The translations under genes were made by a program, and so were the position numbers. A DNA stretch of 64,000 bases from Acholoe squamosa (lineage: Eukaryota; Annelida; Polychaeta; Phyllodocida; Polynoidae). The stretch lies in assembly GCA_949317995.1 (NCBI GenBank), contig OX439046.1:35252002-35316001 (forward strand). The letters are read 5' to 3'. The notes under the pieces are model-generated. The model did no database searches, was not told the DNA's origin, and saw nothing but the letters and a program-made list of their open reading frames with translations. Positions 35,144 to 44,589 of this stretch are shown here, one piece after another. Numbering within the stretch: position 1 is the stretch's first letter; each line of letters starts with the position of its first letter.

Positions 35144-38100
35144 TTAGGTCACTGCAGTCCTCTGGGCAATTCGGGGGCTGCGGCGAACGTATCTCCCCTT
35201 CTCGGATAGTTCTTTATCGGACCTGACAGTCTGAAGAGCTTTCTCTAGGTGCTTCTTAGCCTTAGAAACACCTTTCCTCTTCTTTCTGTCTTCACCTGCC
35301 GAGACTTTTTTAACTCCCCCACGCTTAATCGGTGTTGGCGTGGGTGTCACTGAATCGGAACACTTTTTGGGTCTACCATGACCACGCTTCGCTGTAGTGT
35401 TCTTTACCTGGTCTATTATGCGATTCTGATTCAGGATCCTTTCGGAACCTTCACCATACATTTCTGTGGAGGTCTCCCTCCCAGACCATCTCCTTAATCT
35501 AGCCACATTTGACTTATAGAGTCGACCAAGGTCAGATTTAATAATTATGGTACAATCACTGATAATTTGTGTTATAGTAAAGGGACCGTCCCAATTAGAC
35601 CCTAATTTTATGTGTCTAAGTGGTTCATGTAATCTGAGGACTCTGTCTCCGGATTGGAATTTCCGATGTTTTAGATCGGTATCGTATCCTACTTTCTGCC
35701 ATTTGGCACTTTTCTCCAAATCAATTCGGACAGACTCATATGCTTTTCTAAATCTGTCTCTTAAACATTCCACAAAAACTACATGGCAAGGTAGTTCAGG
35801 GTCCATTCCTACGACTCCAAAAACTAGGTCAGCAGGCATTATCAAATCCTCTCCGAATACTAAAAGGTTCGGAGAACAATTTGTACTTGAATGTACCGTA
35901 CTATTATAAGCATGTGTCACAAAATGACATTGCTCATCCCAGTCATCCATATGTTCATTAACGAGTGACTTTAGGACTTGGATGAGGGTTCTATTGAACC
36001 TTTCTACCAATCCGTCGCTTTGTGGTCTATACGGATTGGTTCTAGTCTTGCAAATAGCCAAGTATTCGCACATACCCTGCCAGAGATTTGATTCGAACTC
36101 TCTGCCTTGGTCACTGTGTAACATTAATGGTACACCGAAGCTTAGCACCCAACCTTTTACAAAAGCTTCGGCACAAGTAATTGCTTTGTGGTCCGGTAGT
36201 GGAAATACTTTAGTGTATTTCGTATAATAATCACACACTACCATCATACAGGTATTATCATTAGCGGTTGTATTAAATCCACTAATAATATCTACCCCGA
36301 TTCTTGCGAATCTAACTCCGAAAAGTTCTTGGGATAGGGGAAGTTTGCCCATCCCGGGTCCGGGTTTGTTTTTACAACAATCCGGACAGGTGGTTACCCA
36401 TCTTTGCAAGTCCCGTGTCATGCCAGGCCAATAGTATTTCTTGGAAAGTCGTGCTAGCGAGCGTTTCCTTCCGAAATGACCACTGGTCCGATGTCCATGA
36501 CAGAAGTACATAATGTCATGTCTCATGGCATGTGGTATCACCACTTGCATGATTCTATCACCATTATTACATGGCTTCCAACGGTATAACACGCCTTTCC
36601 GGACTTCAAGCTCGGTCCATTGAGCAAGAAACCTTCTCATTTCTCGATTTTCCAGAGAGACCTCTGGTCTAACTGGACGTATACCCTTTGGTACTAATTG
36701 CAGTAGCTGCGCAGTTATCGAGTCAGCTTCCTGAAAATGTCGTATGTGATCCATAGACCAATCCAGTATACTGGCAACTAGGGGTACGAATGGTCTTCGA
36801 ATCCCTGCTAACACTGCCCTATGAGCTCCACAATCAGTACAATCCGGATTATCACATTTCCGGATTGGTATTCGAGACAAAGCATCAGCATTTAAATGCT
36901 TAACTCCGGGTCTATGCTGAATCTGTTGATGTTCAAGCCCATACTCGGATAAATGGGCTAGCCATCGGCCTAACATGCCTTCAGCATCTCGGAAGTTCAG
37001 TAGCCACCTTAAAGAGGAATGATCCGTACGCAAAGTAAAGTTCGTTCCCCATAGAAAATGTTTGAACTTCTTGGTATATACGACTACTGCTAACAACTCT
37101 CTTTTGGTTGTGCAGTAATTGCGCTGAGTCTTGCTCAGTGTGTTGCTGGCAAAGGCAATTGGTACTTCTCTCCCATTTTGGACTTGCGAGAGAGCTGCAC
37201 CAATGCTATCATTACTAGCATCAGTATCCAGTATGAAATGATCCGTTTCATTCGGATATTGCAATACGGGAGTACTCGTGAACAGATCTTTTAGCTTTCG
37301 GAAAGCGGTTTCCTGTTCATGCGTCCAAGGAAATTTTTCCTTGGTACTTCCTGGAGTCCAGTTAGCTATTGCTTGTAATGGGTAACTGACTCTAGAATAA
37401 TTCGGAATAAATTCCCTGTAATAGGAACAGAATCCTAAAAAGGACCTCACTTCTTTGGGTGTTTTAGGTCTATTCCAATTCGTAACTGATTCGATTTTTT
37501 CCGGATCAGCCTTTATTCCTTCATCACTGATGATGCGGCCCAAATAATTTATGGACTTTCTAAACATGTGGCATTTCTTAGGTTTCAATTTGAGACCATT
37601 AGAGATAATACGTTCTAGTACCATTTTCAGGTTATTAGAACACTCTTCGAATGTTTTTCCGAAGACAATGACATCGTCCAGATATACAAGACATCTTTTC
37701 CACAATAAATCACTTAGAATTGTTTCCATCATTGCTTCAAATGTTGCAGGTGCATTGCACAATCCAAACGGCATTACATTATATTGGAATAATCCAATAT
37801 GACTTGAAAATGCAGTTTTCTCCATATCTGAAGGGTTCATTCCCACTTGCCAGTAGCCTGATTGCAAGTCTAGGGTACAAAACCAACTGTTTCCCCCTAA
37901 GGAGTCAATGGTTTCATCTATTCTCGGTAATGGATACGAATTCTTTTTCGTTATTCCATTCAACTTCCTGTAGTCTATGCAGAAACGGATAGTACCGTCC
38001 TTTTTTGTTACCATACACACAGGACTACTCCATGGACTATTGGAAGGGACTATTACATCCTGTTCCAACATTTTGTTTATTTCTTCTTCAGCTACTCTCT

Positions 38101-39343
38101 TTTTCGCTAAAGGTAGCCGTCTATACGGTATCTTAAAGGGTTCCGCATCTCCAGTATCTATTTTATGTAATACCTTATTTGTCGTACCTAGTTTTTCACC
38201 AGGTTTGGCAAAGGCAGTATGATACTGACAGAGCATATCATAGAACTCTTTCCGGTGTTCCGGATCTTCTAATGAAGTTTCTTCATACAACTTAAGTAAG
38301 TCTTCCGAAATTTCATCATCTCCTGTTATCTTCTGTAAGTTTAGCTTACTATCCGTTACAGTTTCCGAAAGGGTCACGTTTCCAAAAACTTGTCCCTTTT
38401 TCAAGTAGATAGTAGTGTTTCCAGTATTGGAGACAGGTACTACCGACCAGGATGCATTCGCTACTATCGTGTCTACAGAATTTAATCCAATACCTGACAA
38501 AGTAACTACATCCGGTTCTATCACTGCAGGTTTGTTACGCATTGCAGGATCACTTCTTACAAGCACATCACAGGCTACTCCCGGAGGGATTCGCACAGTG
38601 TGTGCCACACTAGCCATACTGCTCACTTGTCTCAGTGCACATCTAACCTTCACGGGGTACGGGTATCTCACACTCAACACTCCTGTTTGGGGTTCCAATA
38701 CAGCACCATACAGGGATGCGAAATCCAACCCGAGTATCCCCTCATCTGCTATATCCGCAACGGTGGCGCTCATGACATAGTCATGTATACCATCTAACTG
38801 TAGTCTCACACAAGTTCTACCATACGTTTGCAAGGTACTGCCGTCGGCCGTCTGAGCACTTCCTCCCGATTTGAGAGTATCATGTTCATCTGGTATAAGG
38901 TCGTAGAACCCCCTGGAGATACAAGAGTGGCTAGCTCCCGTATCCACAAGGAATTCGGCAGACCTTCCGTTAACAGTAAGGCAAACATACCACCGCCTTC
39001 CGTTTAGAACAGAGGGCATGTCCGTGACAATCGGAACGTCATTTTTCACACCAGGAGTCAATCCACATCCTTTCAAGAATTCCAGACAAGGATGACCCGG
39101 GGGCAGGTGGGCACCACAGACCTTGGCTAACGAATAGCCACCTGCCTCGTTACTGATATTGGGTTTCCCCTGTGCTCCCATAGCACCTGTTATATCAGCT
39201 TCCCTAACCTTCCGGGTGTCTACAACCACCTCGGTGTTAGGCGATCTTGTTACTTCATGCGAACTATCATCACGGATGGTGATATCATGGCAAGATTTGT
39301 CACTGGGATCCCCTTCTTTGCCCCTCGGGAGACCCCTCCTTAG
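35144..39343 (-). CDS. pol: pol polyprotein: protease, reverse transcriptase, RNase H, integrase
   Basis: Residues count from the Val codon at 39229. The aspartic protease has DTGAS at 96-100. Reverse transcriptase has LDLQSGYWQV at 453-462 and the catalytic YLDD at 516-519. RNase H carries DTDAS (D670), E711, D736 and D782. The integrase zinc finger uses H913, H918, C948 and C951, and its core triad is D980, D1040, E1076 with 35 residues between the last two. A GDRVL...WDGPF segment (1194-1217) resembles the GPY/F region. The tail is basic, with an AT-hook-like HGRPKK at 1284-1289. The frame is open upstream to 39379 but has no ATG before residue 17, and it overlaps gag in the -1 frame. It is therefore probably made as a Gag-Pol fusion from the heptamer at 39343-39349. 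The ORF is uninterrupted to its stop at 35144. Confidence 0.97.
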   Translation of the reverse strand, partial: LRRGLPRGKEGDPSDKSCHDITIRDDSSHEVTRSPNTEVVVDTRKVREADITGAMGAQGKPNISNEAGGYSLAKVCGAHLPPGHPCLEFLKGCGLTPGVKNDVPIVTDMPSVLNGRRWYVCLTVNGRSAEFLVDTGASHSCISRGFYDLIPDEHDTLKSGGSAQTADGSTLQTYGRTCVRLQLDGIHDYVMSATVADIADEGILGLDFASLYGAVLEPQTGVLSVRYPYPVKVRCALRQVSSMASVAHTVRIPPGVACDVLVRSDPAMRNKPAVIEPDVVTLSGIGLNSVDTIVANASWSVVPVSNTGNTTIYLKKGQVFGNVTLSETVTDSKLNLQKITGDDEISEDLLKLYEETSLEDPEHRKEFYDMLCQYHTAFAKPGEKLGTTNKVLHKIDTGDAEPFKIPYRRLPLAKKRVAEEEINKMLEQDVIVPSNSPWSSPVCMVTKKDGTIRFCIDYRKLNGITKKNSYPLPRIDETIDSLGGNSWFCTLDLQSGYWQVGMNPSDMEKTAFSSHIGLFQYNVMPFGLCNAPATFEAMMETILSDLLWKRCLVYLDDVIVFGKTFEECSNNLKMVLERIISNGLKLKPKKCHMFRKSINYLGRIISDEGIKADPEKIESVTNWNRPKTPKEVRSFLGFCSYYREFIPNYSRVSYPLQAIANWTPGSTKEKFPWTHEQETAFRKLKDLFTSTPVLQYPNETDHFILDTDASNDSIGAALSQVQNGREVPIAFASNTLSKTQRNYCTTKRELLAVVVYTKKFKHFLWGTNFTLRTDHSSLRWLLNFRDAEGMLGRWLAHLSEYGLEHQQIQHRPGVKHLNADALSRIPIRKCDNPDCTDCGAHRAVLAGIRRPFVPLVASILDWSMDHIRHFQEADSITAQLLQLVPKGIRPVRPEVSLENREMRRFLAQWTELEVRKGVLYRWKPCNNGDRIMQVVIPHAMRHDIMYFCHGHRTSGHFGRKRSLARLSKKYYWPGMTRDLQRWVTTCPDCCKNKPGPGMGKLPLSQELFGVRFARIGVDIISGFNTTANDNTCMMVVCDYYTKYTKVFPLPDHKAITCAEAFVKGWVLSFGVPLMLHSDQGREFESNLWQGMCEYLAICKTRTNPYRPQSDGLVERFNRTLIQVLKSLVNEHMDDWDEQCHFVTHAYNSTVHSSTNCSPNLLVFGEDLIMPADLVFGVVGMDPELPCHVVFVECLRDRFRKAYESVRIDLEKSAKWQKVGYDTDLKHRKFQSGDRVLRLHEPLRHIKLGSNWDGPFTITQIISDCTIIIKSDLGRLYKSNVARLRRWSGRETSTEMYGEGSERILNQNRIIDQVKNTTAKRGHGRPKKCSDSVTPTPTPIKRGGVKKVSAGEDRKKRKGVSKAKKHLEKALQTVRSDKELSEKGRYVRRSPRIAQRTAVT

Positions 39344-42123
39344 TTTTCCTCTGTACTTACTCCAGAGACACTCTCCTGTCTACGAGGGACAGGTTTCTCA
39401 GCCATACATTCTGGAGCATAATGCCCCAGTTTCTGGCATCTGAAACATCTCCTCTGAGATTTGTCAACTCTCGGTCTCTTTAGAGCTTCTGTTAATCCGG
39501 CTAATAATGTTTCCATCATGTTAGTCGGAGCAACAGTGGCTGCTACAGTTGGGTTCGCCGTAGAGGCTACACTGCCAGGTTGAGTTGATCCGGAAGCTGT
39601 TTTACCAGCAACAGATCCTCCTCTCCCTCTCGAATGTACTTTCCTATACCGCTTTTGTCGGTAATACTTTCCAGCTACATGCACTGAACCAATATAATCT
39701 CTGTTTTCATCGGAAACATATTCATCTTTATCATCAACTTCATTCGATTCAACCGGAGCTAATTGGGAAGTATCGTATACCGGAGCAGGTGTACCTCCGT
39801 ATTGGAATGGAGCTGCTCTTATTGGATTAGGTCCGAGACCTACCAAACGTTTCTTCATGTCATGTCCATCGATTGCTATGAACAGATCACTGAAGGAAGT
39901 GTCATCTTTCCAAGAGTCCCAGACCACTTGCTTGTGATCCGGATCACGCAATCCACTGTAGAATTGTATAAACAATTCTTGTAGATAACAATCATCATCA
40001 TGAGCCCAATTTGGACGTGCTTTCGAAAGCAAGTCCTGTAGCTCCAAACCAAAGACTTTGTGTGATTCTTTAGGTTTTTGTGTCCTCTTCTTAAAGCTTA
40101 CCCACGGATCTTCTCTAACGATTGATCCGAAAAGGTATGCGGCACATTCGACCAATTGATCATAGGTACCATATATTCCGTAAGCTGCTCTCCATTGGTT
40201 GAGAGCTACTTTTCCGCCTTTATTTAACCAACAAATCAAATATGGCAGAGCTTCTTCTTTTGTCCAGCCACTACAATTGACTTCGTCAACAAAAGCTTGA
40301 TACCTGTCCTTCCATGGATCATTAGAATCATATGGAGGGGGTATCCGTGCCTGCCTACGTGCCGGATTATTACATCCGCGTAGTCTATCTGCTTCTCGCA
40401 TGCTCCAGTTCATGACTTCCATGCCGTCTGCTCCCTTTCGGTAGCAGTCAATGCCAAGGTTTTGTATACATTGGCTTCTATCAAAGATGGTTTGCATCCC
40501 TGCAGGCATAGAAGTTCTCCTGTTAGGTTTCCTGCCATCTCCTCCTGATCCTGATCCTCCGAATCCGGATCCTCCTGGGCCGCCTGGAGGGTTTCCTCCT
40601 GGTGGACCATTATTATTATAGCCTCCAGATGAACCACCAGGGCATCCACTATTGTGACCGGTGTTTCCAGAAGAAGCGTGTCTAGGGTAAGAATCATTTT
40701 GATTCCATCCCTGGTTATAGCTATTACCATTCTGATAATTGCCACTTCCCGATGGATTATAATTATTTCTATATCCATAGGAAGATGTTCTCGGTTGATA
40801 CGTACCGCCATTGATATTGTTTTGTGGCGGATTTGGTCTCGGAAAACGTCCATCAGTAGGACCATTACCAGAACCTGGGGGTGGATTCGGTAATCTTGGT
40901 ACTGCTGGTGTACTGTGGCCGGGTTGGGGGAAATATGAAGGTGGTGTCAACATATGCCTCATTGGTCCGGGTGCTCTTGGTTGTGCCACGGGTGAATTAT
41001 TATTATTCCCTGTAGCACCATCGTGAGTCGCTTTGATTTTGTGACTCAAATCTGGTATGGGTGGTGCCGGACCTATCGTATCCAGCATTGGAATTACTGG
41101 TTTAGATGCGGTTCCATTTACTGCAGCATTATCCGGTTTCTTATAGATTCCGGATACCACATTCTTGTCAGCCCCATCATCAACGAATGGGCTGTACCTA
41201 ATCGGGGTTGCATCTTTAGATGTCTTTCCCAACATTGTAGATACCACAGCTGGGTCTATATTACCTATAGTTAACTGGGCTGCTTCTACATATTTATCTA
41301 GAGTTATTGCAGTGGCCTGCAATTCCTGAAGCTCATTTGTGAGTTTCTGTCTATCCTCCTCCAGTTGTTTGTTGTAAGCTATGATGCCTACCCGGATGGT
41401 TTCATTATCTTCAGCTTGTTTACTGCACTGAAGTTTCAATTTATCCAACTCATCCTGATAATGGCGAATTTCGGATTCGAATTTTGTCTTATCAAGGTTT
41501 AGTTGGTCGTTCGTATCTATATATGTTTGGATACGAATGTGCCTATTATCATATTCTTTATTGAATGATTCTCTCATAGATTGAAGTTTTAGTTCTTCAT
41601 TCTCGAGTTCTTTCATGTACTCGCTCCTTCTGGCTTCGAATTCATTTCGCATGCCAGTTAGGTCCTCTTCCAGCTGAAGTTTTTCATGGAATACTTCATC
41701 CTTAGCTTTGACCAAGGTATTTAAATTCTCGTTCAAAGTTACATAAGTTTCATTCAACAACAGGACATCCGGTCGTTTTAATTCTTCACCTTCCGGTACC
41801 GCATAGGTTAAGTCGCCATCTATAGCGCTATAATCTAATATTGGTAATTCGGGCCTGGGTAACCTATAAGGTAGTTCTCCGAATGTTACCCTTTTTCGCA
41901 TTGGTGCCGGATGTTCTGGGTTAGTACTACCACCGACTTCGAACATCGAATCACATAATTCGTCAACAATTGAATGCTGGCCTATTAAGTTACTATGTCT
42001 CTGTATGGACTGTTCGCGTTGTACAGAGTCTGGCAGATTCTCTTCACTATCATTATAGTGGGGTCCGGGATCTCTCCAAGATGCTGATTCCGCATCTTGT
42101 GAGTCCGAATGGGCTTGGAGCAT
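39340..42123 (-). CDS. gag: gag polyprotein with coiled coil and CCHC zinc knuckle
   Basis: 927 codons from the first ATG (42123-42121), though the context is weak (C at -3, C at +4). The same frame is open back through the primer binding site to a stop at 42280-42282, so a non-ATG start is possible. Residues count from the Met. About 122-282 is a long heptad-rich coiled coil. 377-537 is Pro/Gly/Asn-rich and low in complexity. 602-762 resembles the capsid region of Ty3/gypsy Gag (Trp- and Leu-rich helices). C893-X2-C896-X4-H901-X4-C906 is a CCHC knuckle that would bind RNA. The protein should assemble virus-like particles. A coiled coil N-terminal to the capsid and a glycine linker are unusual and make it longer than typical Gag. 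The TAA stop at 39342-39340 lies directly after the putative slip site. Confidence 0.93.
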   Translation of the reverse strand: MLQAHSDSQDAESASWRDPGPHYNDSEENLPDSVQREQSIQRHSNLIGQHSIVDELCDSMFEVGGSTNPEHPAPMRKRVTFGELPYRLPRPELPILDYSAIDGDLTYAVPEGEELKRPDVLLLNETYVTLNENLNTLVKAKDEVFHEKLQLEEDLTGMRNEFEARRSEYMKELENEELKLQSMRESFNKEYDNRHIRIQTYIDTNDQLNLDKTKFESEIRHYQDELDKLKLQCSKQAEDNETIRVGIIAYNKQLEEDRQKLTNELQELQATAITLDKYVEAAQLTIGNIDPAVVSTMLGKTSKDATPIRYSPFVDDGADKNVVSGIYKKPDNAAVNGTASKPVIPMLDTIGPAPPIPDLSHKIKATHDGATGNNNNSPVAQPRAPGPMRHMLTPPSYFPQPGHSTPAVPRLPNPPPGSGNGPTDGRFPRPNPPQNNINGGTYQPRTSSYGYRNNYNPSGSGNYQNGNSYNQGWNQNDSYPRHASSGNTGHNSGCPGGSSGGYNNNGPPGGNPPGGPGGSGFGGSGSGGDGRKPNRRTSMPAGMQTIFDRSQCIQNLGIDCYRKGADGMEVMNWSMREADRLRGCNNPARRQARIPPPYDSNDPWKDRYQAFVDEVNCSGWTKEEALPYLICWLNKGGKVALNQWRAAYGIYGTYDQLVECAAYLFGSIVREDPWVSFKKRTQKPKESHKVFGLELQDLLSKARPNWAHDDDCYLQELFIQFYSGLRDPDHKQVVWDSWKDDTSFSDLFIAIDGHDMKKRLVGLGPNPIRAAPFQYGGTPAPVYDTSQLAPVESNEVDDKDEYVSDENRDYIGSVHVAGKYYRQKRYRKVHSRGRGGSVAGKTASGSTQPGSVASTANPTVAATVAPTNMMETLLAGLTEALKRPRVDKSQRRCFRCQKLGHYAPECMAEKPVPRRQESVSGVSTEEN
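39343..39349 (-). promoter_or_regulatory. Putative -1 ribosomal frameshift site
   Basis: On the coding strand the last gag codons read GAG GAA AAC TAA, giving the heptamer G-GAA-AAC. Slipping back one base puts AAA in the A site and CTA as the next codon, exactly the pol frame. G-rich sequence after the stop (GGAGGGGTCTCCC and GGGGATCCC words) could form a stimulatory structure. The A-site half is canonical. The P-site half needs a G:U pair, so it is near-canonical. Confidence 0.6.
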
Positions 42124-42249
42124 TAGCGATCCATTTCCATTCTCTTGGGCAAGTGATTGCCCTGCTGGGTTAGCTTCCCTAAGGGTGTCTAACCCATGTA
42201 CTAGCCGTTCGGACGTTATAACGTCCGGGCTATACACCAGAATTAACTG

Positions 42250-42261
42250 GTCACGGCACCA
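42250..42261 (-). other. Primer binding site for tRNA-His
   Basis: The plus strand reads GTCACGGCACCA, identical to the last 12 bases of eukaryotic cytosolic tRNA-His including the CCA end, so the element RNA is complementary to it. It begins one base inside the 5' LTR. The match ends where the tRNA has A and the element has G. Confidence 0.8.
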
Positions 42262-42262
42262 G

Positions 42263-42642
42263 TGTAAGGGTTTGTGGCCTTACGGACCTGGGGGGTTCGG
42301 GTCTTACGATTCGGAAAGAAAGAGTAAGACAGTATTCCAAGTGTATGCCAACGGTTAGGTTTATTACTTAATGCACACTCACGGCTGCCGGATGATATCA
42401 AAGAGGCAGCTAATATTAAAAGACAGTGGTTTACATAGTGTGGAGGCCAGAAGGGCCTCTGACGTAGCGGCTGAGCCCTGGGCTTTATATACGGACCCAG
42501 GTGTTCGTCGTCAGATGTCCCCACAGACCCGGATCGGTGCTGCCACCTATCCGGAACCTGAGGAACGTCCGACGACTCGACTCACCCGCCACGTCAGACG
42601 GTACCCAACTCCTATGGTTTAGTAAAGTGTACCTCTACACCA
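42263..42642 (-). repeat. 5' LTR (right copy)
   Basis: 380 bp, identical to 29788-30167. Because the element is on the minus strand, this copy acts as promoter. From the outer end it reads TG..., a TATA box at 42491-42485, an AATAAA at 42365-42360, and CA at 42264-42263 next to the primer binding site. A CRE-like TGACGTAG lies near the TATA box. LTRs of 380 bp are modest for a 12.9-kb element. Confidence 0.97.
42485..42491 (-). promoter_or_regulatory. TATA box of the 5' LTR
   Basis: TATATAA on the coding strand, in the context CCGTATATAAAGCC. Transcription should start about 25-30 bp downstream, near 42455-42460. Confidence 0.65.
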
Positions 42643-44240
42643 TTTCTATTTTTCCATGTTTTATTTTTGTTCAATTTTTGTCACAGGGACAGTTTTCCCG
42701 GGAGTTTTCCTCTATTTATCTTCTTCAACTTTTGCCACAGAAACTGGTCATTTAGCTTCCTTATAACACACAGTAGCAAATAACACTGGCGAGGTAATGC
42801 TATCATAGAAAGTGATATATTACCAGTGATGACAGCTAGATCCAGCAATATATAACCACGCATAAACAGCCACCTACCAAAAGGAACCTCATTTCAGGAA
42901 CACTGTGATGACAACTTGAAGTACTCTATCGTTTAGGTGCCAGGATATTGTTTTCTTTCTCAAGTCCCACTACCAAACAAAGCCCAACTCCATGGAGCCA
43001 TAAAAGGGCATCACCTCCCCAACCTAACCTTCTTTGATATTATTGGAGTTATAATTATGTAAAAAGACATGTGATAGACATGAGCCTTGTGGTGTCTAGC
43101 AAGGCGTCAGTCAGATCTAGCAGCATTAGACTGTCACAGTTTAGGGCTAGCCTCCATTGTGACAGCAGACGGTGAGTGGCCCCCTCACTCATACTGACAC
43201 CTGGTATGACAGCAGGTAGAGGGTGTTGTGACAGCTACTGTCAGAAGCCTGGTAGTGGTTATGGATACCTTTGGACACCCACATAACACATCTCTGTCAG
43301 GGATTACCAGTATTCTGCTCGTCTGGCTGGTTACCTGACAGTCCCACCTGAGGAGAGAGGGGGTCTGTGGGTAGAGGTAAAATAAGGGTTATTGATGCAC
43401 TCGTTGGTTTCAGTCGCTAACCCTTATCTAAGCTCTTTATATCATGGTATAAACCCTAAAATCTAAGTTTTTACCTTAAATAAAGAAGAAATTCGAGTTT
43501 AATCGACAGCGACAACCCTCCGCCATATTGGATTCTCATTTACCAACAAGCTGTGTTGTCCGCCGAGAATAACATTCAATTTCCACCATTTGTAGAGCAT
43601 TAGTGTCCTCCTGGTTTTCACAGAACAAAGAATAGGCCTTCTTCTTACTCCTTCCATGCTTCCATAGATGATTTTAAGCCAATATTTCCTCAAAATGGCC
43701 ATAATCCTATCACTACCCGTTCGGTTTCCGAGAAGACAATTAGTTCTATCAGTACACACCAGGCAGCAGGACTGCATTGCGGCCAGCGCTACAGGGGATG
43801 TTGACACTATGGCGGAGACGTGCAGCCGGTTGCCCGATTGGGAAGATTACGGGTGCTTTTTTTGTTGTTATATTTTGCCTTAATATCATGGAATCTACAA
43901 GAGTACTACTTTAATTAACCTCCATACATTCTTCCCTTCGAGTCAGATTTGGTATGTAAAAGCTAGAAATGGCTGATATATTCTGTCGTCAACTCACTGT
44001 CAAACTTCTGTTTTGTTCCAGTGTCAACTACTGTTCAATTTAGCCGTGGTTAATCGAATGACTTTTATCATTAAACTTGAATGCTGAAATATGCAAATCA
44101 GCCATATCCATGGTATAATGAATCCTAATCACTACCTGTTTCCTGTATGTACTTACAGATTGGTCTTCGTGGGTCCTGTTGTGTTCACAAAAGAGTCATA
44201 ACTTAGCCAACCTAAAGAGTCTCTTTATCATTTACCACTG
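42643..44240. other. Host DNA; possible gene 5' end near 43500-43880
   Basis: Mostly AT-rich. Around 43500-43860 there are CCGCCATATTGG and ATGGCGGAGACG motifs of the kind found at CpG-type promoters and first exons. A plus-strand ATG in ATGGCGG context near 43808 opens 24 codons to a stop with no good splice donor. A minus-strand frame runs 43807-43499 but starts with GTG. Neither is recognisable, so no CDS is called. Confidence 0.3.
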
Positions 44241-44589
44241 TAAAGGCCAGCGTAAACAGTGAGACTGGACTCAGATCGGACGCAGACTAGATTTAGGGGG
44301 GCGTCTGTCCCCAGTTGGAGCCCCCCTTCCTCCCGCCTCTCCTTTTCACCCCCTCAGTCTGTGGCACATTCTGGCCTGTTCTGACCCTATATGATCACGG
44401 ACCGTCCATGCTGCGTCCGTGAATATCTAACATTGTTTGATATTGCAGATTTCTTCCAGATGCAGACTGGATGCTGAATCTGCGTCCAGTCTGCGTCTGT
44501 GAGTACCGCAAACAGCACTGACTGGACTGGATTTGTGTCCAGTCTGCGTCGGATCCGCGTCCGATCTGTACTGTTTGCGGCGGGCTTTA
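44241..44589. mobile_element. TIR element, first of a head-to-tail pair
   Basis: The left end TAAAGGCCAGCGTAAACAGT is matched by the reverse complement of the right end (TAAAGCCCGCCGCAAACAGT) with few mismatches. Further in, AGATCGGACGC on the left mirrors GCGTCCGATCT on the right. The interior repeats GTCCAGTCTGCGTC-type words. There is no coding capacity. It shares its right border with a second copy. Confidence 0.6.

Larger units (their letters stand above)
29788..42642 (-). mobile_element. Complete Ty3/gypsy-type LTR retrotransposon with a third ORF
   Basis: Two identical 380-bp LTRs with TG...CA ends enclose, on the minus strand, a tRNA-His primer binding site, gag, pol in the -1 frame, a GC-rich 0.5-kb gap, a 982-codon ORF3, an AT-rich 1.5-kb stretch and a short polypurine tract. 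The order protease-RT-RNase H-integrase places it in Ty3/gypsy (Metaviridae). At 12,855 bp it is large for this group, mainly because of ORF3 and long Gag and Pol proteins. All three frames are uninterrupted and the LTRs show no difference, so it is very young or recently homogenised. The flanking 5-mers (ACTAT at 29783-29787, TTTCT at 42643-42647) are not a target duplication, which is odd for so young a copy. Confidence 0.97.

Noticed and set aside
42643-42649. TTTCTAT as a partner of ACTAT for a target duplication
   Set aside because: Similarity exists only with an offset of one or more bases and mismatches, so it is not a credible duplication.
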